Source of the DNA: Odiellus spinosus
Taxonomy: Eukaryota; Arthropoda; Arachnida; Opiliones; Phalangiidae
Direction of reading: 5' to 3'
DNA length: 64,000 nt
NCBI GenBank assembly: GCA_963920705.1
Contig: OY987231.1
Location: 18,267,024 to 18,331,023 of the forward strand
Each line of letters begins with the position of its first letter. The first letter of the stretch is position 1. Below, in pieces: positions 57,174 to 64,000 of the stretch. The notes under the pieces are model-generated. The model saw nothing but the letters and a program-made list of their open reading frames with translations, made no database searches and was not told the origin of the DNA. The translations under genes and the position numbers were made by a program.

Positions 57174-57454
57174 CAAGAAGGATCAGATAAGGAGAGGAAA
57201 TGTGGGGCTGCGTTGAGTTAGAGAGAGAAGAGCCAACCTCCCACTCGGGTGGAAAGGGGGGATAGGAAATTCTCGAGGTAAACTGTTGTCACGTGGTCGC
57301 TAGCTAGCGCGTCTCATAAAGGATTCGTTTTACCCACGTGACAACATTTTACCACGAAACGTCTCTACCCCCGTTCTCCCAGAGTGGGAGTTTAGGCCGA
57401 CGCAGTAGGAACCGCGCCGTCCCCACATTTCCTCTCCTTATCTGATCCTTCTTG
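57174..57454. mobile_element. MITE with CAAGAAGGATC ends
   Basis: Left CAAGAAGGATCAGATAAGGA and right TCCTTATCTGATCCTTCTTG are inverted over at least 34 bp. Target duplication GTCTAAT at 57167-57173 and 57455-57461. Confidence 0.9.
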
Positions 57455-57461
57455 GTCTAAT

Positions 57462-60400
57462 CAACCTCAAAAAGAGCGGGAAAATTAGAGGGAGGTTATA
57501 ATAAACAGAATTATAGCTCATTTGTTAAATTTTAACCCTTGTTAGTTTTTTTCAGTATCATAATTTTATCCGTTGTCGTTTTTACTTTTCCAAATTCACA
57601 ATTTTTCTACACCTCGTCAAAAATACAGGAAGTTACGCAACTAAAGCATTAGGAATAAACAATATCTCCCTTCTCATATAATCACCTATAATATAAGCCT
57701 TTAAAGAGTTATTTACGCACTGCGTTCATCTAATTACAAAACCTCGATATATATGAAGGACCCCTTTTAAAAAACCTACCACCTAGTTGCCCCCTGATAT
57801 TTTTGGAGAAAAATTGAGGGGTTTGATCGTCTTCCCTACTTGGCACGTGCGCTCGACAACTAAGCCCCCATTTTATCCCGTCTCATCTCCGCCCTCGTAT
57901 GACCTCCCTCCCGCGCATCTCCATCCGTCATCACTATGGGAATAAAAAGCTAAAAGGGAAAAACTCCCAACTTGGCCGGGAGGATACTAATTGTAACTAA
58001 TACAATCATATTTGAAAAAAAAAAAGGAGACAGAAAGCGAGCAGAACTAAAAATCAGAGGGCCACCGATGTTATTAGGTCCAAATGCGAGCACGGAAGGC
58101 TGACCAAGCGCGAGAACGAAAGGAACGGGGGAGTTAGAGAAGGCAACAACGCGTACTGTTTGGAATAAGGCCTATTATACGATTCTACATATATATGTAG
58201 CCAAATAACGCGGGGGTGTTTATACGTTAAAACTCGTATCGAGTTAGCCTTAGCATATTTTTCTTTATTTGCTTTTACGGGTGGATATTTCAAATCTCTT
58301 TGTGAGTGGTGCTGCTCTTTGGGGTACCAAAGAAGGGGGACCGAATGAAGGGGACCCCAATGTGGACGTAGTGTAGCGAATGTAAAGAATCAACGCGTAC
58401 CAAAGTTAGACCCTAACATTAGACATAATATGGGGCCTTAACTTTGTATTTGCTATTTCTAAGTTCTGACCGGTCTAACTATATATGGTACGTGAAACGC
58501 GACTCTGAATCTTTGAATTCAGGCGTCCAAATTTTTTTAAATATAAGAATGGGATAGGAATTTTTATCCCCTAAATTTGACTCTCAATTGTAGTGATGGA
58601 ATGATTTTATTTTCAACACCCCGTCTTATACTACAGCGCTATTCAATATTTCAATATACCATTGACGACAATATTACCCCTTCTGCGGTTTTCACTCAAG
58701 AAATCTCGTGGATAAAGAGGTATCAATTCGTGGTGGTTTTTTTGAGATTCAGAATTTTGGGAATGTATACACGTTTGAGAATATTTGAAAACAAGATTAG
58801 CGGAACATTTCAAGTTTGACGCTCTACATATGAACTTTAAACCAATGTATAGCTAATCTAATTTAATCTAATCAACTCTGAAACTGATTGATCTGTCACT
58901 CGATGATGGTAGATCATATCTCCTTGTAAAGCGTTAAATAATCAAAACCAGAACAAATCTATCTAAATTACAAACTCTATACTCGAATGAGTGTCCAAAT
59001 ATTTGACAATCTTTGCGCTATTACCAAAGTTGAAAATGAGTTTAAACCAGAAGCCGATGAAACCCTCCTCTGAAGTCTATTACTCCCGGGTCTTGTCTAC
59101 CCCTCTCTGTATGGGTTATTTTCAAAAAGCGCGATTCGTACGCCTCCTAACGGTAGATATTTTCTGAGCGGGAGTTCGTCGAGCGAATATCTCTAGCAGC
59201 CATGGAGTTCGTCAAAAAAACGTCGTCGTTTGTGGAGAGAGAGAATTTCCAATTTTCCGTAGACAGGGGGGTATGAAGTAGGACCCCTCCGATCTCGTAA
59301 AATTGGGAATTTTACCCATACAGAGAGGAGCGCTATATGGAACAGTAGAGTAGTAGACTTCAAAGGAGGGTTTCATCGGCTTCTGGTTTAAACTCAAGGC
59401 ACTGTCAAAGATGAACTCACAATATATCAATACAACGAATTCTAGAGTGTGTTTGCCCTATAATCGAAGAAACTATGCTCATAACCTTCTTTTTATTTCG
59501 AAACTGGCAAAACTAATAGATTTCCAAACTAGCAAATGACAATCTTGACAAGTTCAAATGTATGTATTTGTCTAAAATATATATAGGTGGGGCTAAATAT
59601 TTAAACTCTAATTTCAATGGCGTTCCATTTCAACACCTTTTATCCGATTGATATAGAGTAAAGCTTTGATACATATGTTAAGAAAAGAAATTTAACGCGA
59701 AATAAGATTGCTGGACATTTACGAATAAAAAAATTCAATCTTAAAATCTCAATCGGCTTTAGTAGTATAGAATTAAACCCCGAAAATCTTATATCAACAC
59801 CTGTGTAGAGTATAGTTCTCTGCATTTTAAGTGTTGAACTTTTTTTATAACTTTATTCATAGATATTCAAGCTAAAAGGGAGGGTGGAGAAAAAAAAAAA
59901 TCAATCGATTTTTTTATCGATTTTATTATTAAAAAAAATACGCCGTTTTGTAATCAAAAATGAGATTAAGCGTGATTCGAAGAGTGCGCCGCAGCACGTG
60001 TCGCGGGTATTTTACTAAGCCAAAGGTGGATCGTCTTTTGATTAGTCGGAGGTACTCAATTTTTTCCTACATTTCAAAGAAACACTTCATGGATGATTTT
60101 CTACGCAATCATAACTCAATTTTAAAAGCAGAATTAATTTAAAAAAAAACTTAATTTTCCTCTTCACATTCCCTTTAAAAAAAATTCCACCTACTCACGC
60201 ACTATATTACAGTTTCAAGTAAAGTTTATAAAACTACTTTAATTTTCTATCACGTTTAATATTGTTTATAAATCCGCCTTAGGTTCCCTAGTTTATACAA
60301 ACTTCTACTGACGAATGAAAGGAAACATTTACTATTATGTTAAACTCAGTGGCCATTTCACGGCCGAATAAATTTCGAGCTTTTGAAAATGGAAAAAAAA

Positions 60401-61918
60401 ACTTTTCAAACTCTCTTACGGTGCTTTAAACTTTCAAAAAATACTTAAAAGCATTCGCCATGATGATGGAGATCGAGAAAGGACCTTTTAAAATTTTCTA
60501 GGGCGGATATTGTTCGCGTTAACGCTATGTTAATCCTAACCCCACTTTCGTTTCGTCACCTTCTTTGTAAAAATCGTTTGAACGAAAAGAAAAATACAAT
60601 CTGTATGGAATTTTGACAGCTATAAAAATCTTACGCGTTTTTGATGTTACGCGATGATCAGACGTTACGTAATTTACATTCTTGGATCGTATTACCAGAA
60701 GTTGGGATCATATGACGGTTATTTGAGATGGAAAATGACCCAACAACAAATATTTTGCATAAATTATTAAAGGGATACTGCCACATTAGTCAATAAAGGT
60801 GTTCTTCCCTATAATATTATAAATTTAACGCTCGCTTAGTCCTTTAAGATTTTTAAACTAAATATTTCGAATTCAAACTCATTGATAAGGAGTAGAGACT
60901 CCCGTATCTAGCTTGGCATCACCTTCAAGTTTGCATCGAGGAAATAACACCCTTTTCAATAAACGATATGCCTTTTAGAAATGGTCGAGGCCATCAGGAC
61001 ACAATAGCCACCACCCTGCCAGTCTAGGTGCCCACGCGGGGTCCCTCGTTGATAGCTATAACCCAGCGGGAGAGTTCCTTATAACTTTTCCACCCCATCA
61101 GACGTTCAAAGTCAAAATCTGGCGCGTACAAAAGTGACCAAAGGTCAAAAGTCCCTCCGTGATAGGTAAGGGGTCAATCACAAAAGGGTATCCCTGACGG
61201 TTTTTTTTCCCTATACACCCACCGAATAATCGGTATAGAAAAATGGTGGGAGAAAGAATCTCAATAAAAAAAGAGTTGATGTAGAATAGCCGTTAAAAAT
61301 AATGCTGTCAAAACACTTCCTGCGGAGAAGTGGAGTCAAAACGTTCTCGCGCCCGGGGAACCCCGAAAAAATATATTTATTATGGCTTCGAAATAAAGGA
61401 TGTTTTGACTGGGTTATGTTACGTACCTTTACGGGGCATGCGCGATTTAACCCGAAATAATGTAATATAACCAGTATGTATATAAAAGATTTTAATATAT
61501 CGTCTAGTCGAAGGTATACGACTCAATTTCGACTATTCGCCAGGATTTTTATGACCCCAAGTGCCACCCTTTAATATATAAATACAGTGAAGTAACGTAC
61601 GTTTCTATAACGATCTAGCATTATTTATATCGAAAGATTTATGTCGAAATTTAAAGCTTTCGTCTTCTTTGGCTAGCTTCCTTTTCCGATACGGATAATT
61701 TAGTTCACATGTAGTTAACCTTCTGTTAGAATTAAGAGACGTCGTTGCAAGTAACACGACGATTGGATATTATTTTTAATATCCAATATTCTTAATATTT
61801 GTTATTTAAATAACAAAATAATAATATAGAAAATGACGTTGAAAGTTTTAAGAAAAAAATGGGAGCACTGATCTATAATCTATTACACCCAAACTATTGA
61901 AACTCGCATTACTTGAAC
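57462..61918. other. Gene-poor stretch downstream of Bgb
   Basis: Apart from the CAGAAGCC element at 59048-59385 I see no exon or RNA gene. The GC-richer patch near 57830-58150 and the one near 60990-61180 contain only short open frames without recognisable motifs. Confidence 0.55.
59048..59385 (-). mobile_element. MITE family CAGAAGCC, copy 5
   Basis: Full-length, inverted relative to copy 1. Here the duplication is 8 bp, the palindrome GTTTAAAC (59040-59047 and 59386-59393). Confidence 0.9.
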
Positions 61919-61922
61919 TTAA

Positions 61923-62323
61923 AGTGATGCTATCACTATTTTTTAAAAAGGTTTAAGGATTATATATATATTTTTTAATAATATGAAAGACCTATATTGA
62001 AACAACTACTCGTCTTGTTGTTTTCCATTCTACGACATAGAATGTCTCAATTAACGATAAATTTCGAAAGGATTCAGTACTTTCACGAGAATTACTGCCC
62101 CAAAAGCAGGCATAGCACGTGCCAGAATGCACGAGAATCAACTGTTAATTCTATAACAGTGATGACGTAGAATGTTTCTGATTTTTGTTTCAAAAACTAG
62201 TTTCGAAGCTAAAATACAATTTTTTCATGGGATATATATATTTTGAATAGTTTTTTAACACTCTATCCAAAAATTCTACTAAAATTCAACTCAGATTGCG
62301 TGAAAAATTACTGACAGGGTCCC
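61923..62323. mobile_element. TTAA-flanked element, AGTGAGGC family, copy 2
   Basis: Left TTAAAGTGATGCTATCAC and right CTGACAGGGTCCCTTGA. The interior shares GTACTTTCACGA, GCACGTGCCAGAATGC and GTGATGACGTAG with the 53157 copy. The right TTAA has mutated to TTGA. Confidence 0.7.
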
Positions 62324-62327
62324 TTGA

Positions 62328-63784
62328 ACATTTCAATGTGTTATCAATATATATACGCGTGATTCAAGGGTAAAAAATCTCTCGAACAATCGATAAACTA
62401 ACGTCGAAATTTGATTATAGAGGCGAAAGAAAATCCATCTTTCTAAAGTTATATTTTTTTCCCTAACTCCATTCGATCCGAACGATGCTAAAGTATATCT
62501 ATTAGTTATATAATGTATTATTCGGCATATACCAGAGAAAGGCTCTCTTTTTCCAGGAAAATCCAAACTGATCGCTAGATTTCGGCTTAATGTGCCGTAA
62601 CGAGCACCCTACTCCTCTCGGGACGTTAAGTGCGGGGCCAGGGATCACGGAGAGACGCTATGGGGTTCTAGAGAGCGCTAGGCCTAACTGCGTATCATCC
62701 GTAGCGCTCGCGGAAAAAAAGAGGCTCAAGAGGAGGGGATTCCGGGAGGCAGGGAACGAGTAAAAGATGCGAAAAACGTTTAGACCTACAGAGCGAGGAG
62801 CGTGGCGTTGGGGCACGCGCCAAAAATCTGCTAAAAATTTCCCTCCTCTTACATTTCAATTTTGATAAGATCTCTTTGGGATATATATCTATAGCCCTAT
62901 CCATAACGTTTTCTAATAATAGTACCCTAAGCCTACTTTCACCCCTTGAAGTGTAGCTTCTCAACCCTTTTTCCAAAGAGAGGGGTGAGCCCCGACGGTT
63001 GACTGGACTGTGCCTTTTCTAGATTTTTTTCAGGAGCAAAAAAATACAACGCTAGTCGTGGTAAACAAGCAGTCCGTTACGCCTAATCTAACCCTTTTCA
63101 CAGAGTGATATCAATCCGACTTATTTTTGCTCTTTTTTTTTTATTGCACACCAAAGTCTAGACGGAATGTTTACCCGATACGACTTAAACCATAACCAAA
63201 CCAACGAACTTTTGGTCTTCTATTTTAAGTTGCTTTAAGAATGCACTGGTTTTGTTTGTATACGAAGATATATAAGATTAATGATATAATAGTATTTGGT
63301 ATACTGTGTTTGAGTAAGCAGCATATAGTGTTCACTTGATTATTAAAAATAACCTGATCATCCTTTATAAAACATATCACAGCTCTTATATAATGAAAGC
63401 TACAAATCAAAGCTTACCTTATTGTAGATCAAAATGTGCAGAGAATTCTTGTAGAATGGAATGTGTAACGAATTCTTGAAGAATAGATGGTGTTCGATTC
63501 ATTGTAAATTTATTTTCCAGCCTACATATAATAAAAATTTAAAATAAGTAATTGTATCGCTATTAAAAAGGTTTTTTTGAACGTTAACAATTAAATTCTA
63601 AAGTAAAATTATATTAGAATATGAAAAATAACTTGTATTTACCTAGAGCTCGGAATTGTATATAATTTTTATTAATTGGAAAAAATCTACTGAATTCTGA
63701 TGTATATTATCTGTTTGATTAAAAATAAGAATATTCGAGTTAACTTATTCGAAGATAAAGTAAGAAACATAACCCATATCCGTT
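62328..63784. other. Gene-poor stretch at right end
   Basis: A GC-richer block at 62590-62840 has no recognisable product. At 63412-63520 the minus strand shows a short ATG frame next to a good GTAAGC donor, with a 24-bp near-duplication (TTCTNCAAGAATTC). It could be a 5' exon of an unseen gene but support is weak. Confidence 0.4.
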
Positions 63785-64000
63785 TTCATCCAAAAACGGC
63801 TTTATCTTAGAATATTATCCGTGTTATAGGTTCGGATAAAAAAATTCAAAATTTATTTTCCTGCAAAAATAATTACGATTTAAAATCTTAGTTTCGTTGT
63901 TTTATTTATATTCTTCAAATTAAAAGTCAATTTGAAATCTTATCCATCGTTATACGTTTGAATACGAGTAATTTGTAGGTAGATAAAGCGGCGAAGGCTT
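63785..64000 (+). repeat. Interspersed repeat, copy 2 (cut by window edge)
   Basis: Matches 27247-27514 in the same orientation. It continues to the last base. Confidence 0.75.

Noticed and set aside
58054..58293. 79-codon minus-strand frame
   Set aside because: No splice context or family features; compatible with chance in a slightly GC-richer patch.

Overview
This is an AT-rich arthropod (most likely insect) chromosome window. The evidence is short-to-long spliceosomal introns with GT-AG ends, insect-type proteins (a CBF-beta of the Big brother/Brother type, an ESS2 with the family's conserved motifs, a sluggish-A-like proline dehydrogenase), and a heavy load of short non-autonomous DNA transposons. 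Every gene call rests on exons I joined by hand at GT-AG sites with matching phase. Nothing was searched against a database.

Layout. (1) 1-4570, minus strand: the 5' part of a mitochondrial proline dehydrogenase gene. Three exons lie here, one of only 38 nt; the catalytic part is beyond the left edge. (2) 4571-5030: a GC-rich patch that looks like a bidirectional promoter, with only weak hints of a small plus-strand gene after it. (3) 7568-20890: a 13-kb imperfect giant palindrome. Its outer arms (7568-8064 and 20387-20890) are inverted copies of the 3' end of ESS2. Between them lies about 11.7 kb of satellite DNA that itself switches strand at about 12017. The satellite has three monomer types (32/31 bp, 15 bp, 16 bp) arranged in mirrored blocks and in higher-order repeats of about 2.9 kb and 1.3 kb. 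(4) 20694-23500, minus strand: the complete ESS2 gene, six exons, 505 aa. (5) 26588-52030, plus strand: the complete CBF-beta gene (Bgb), six exons all in phase 0, 223 aa, with two 11-kb introns full of small transposons and minisatellites. (6) 52031-64000: mostly gene-poor DNA with several small transposons and one orphan open exon-like segment at 56568.

ESS2 acts in pre-mRNA splicing. The Bgb product is the non-DNA-binding partner of Runx transcription factors. Proline dehydrogenase starts mitochondrial proline oxidation. The three are not a functional unit, but PRODH and ESS2 also lie together in the human 22q11.2 region, so their linkage may be old. ESS2 and Bgb are head to head about 3 kb apart.

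The most unusual object is the palindrome. One arm carries a decayed antisense copy of the ESS2 3' end, so read-through from ESS2 could make a long hairpin RNA. The arms differ by scattered substitutions and several indels, which argues against a simple fold-back assembly artefact. The second theme is a set of at least four short inverted-repeat element families that leave 7-bp target duplications, plus two families flanked by TTAA.
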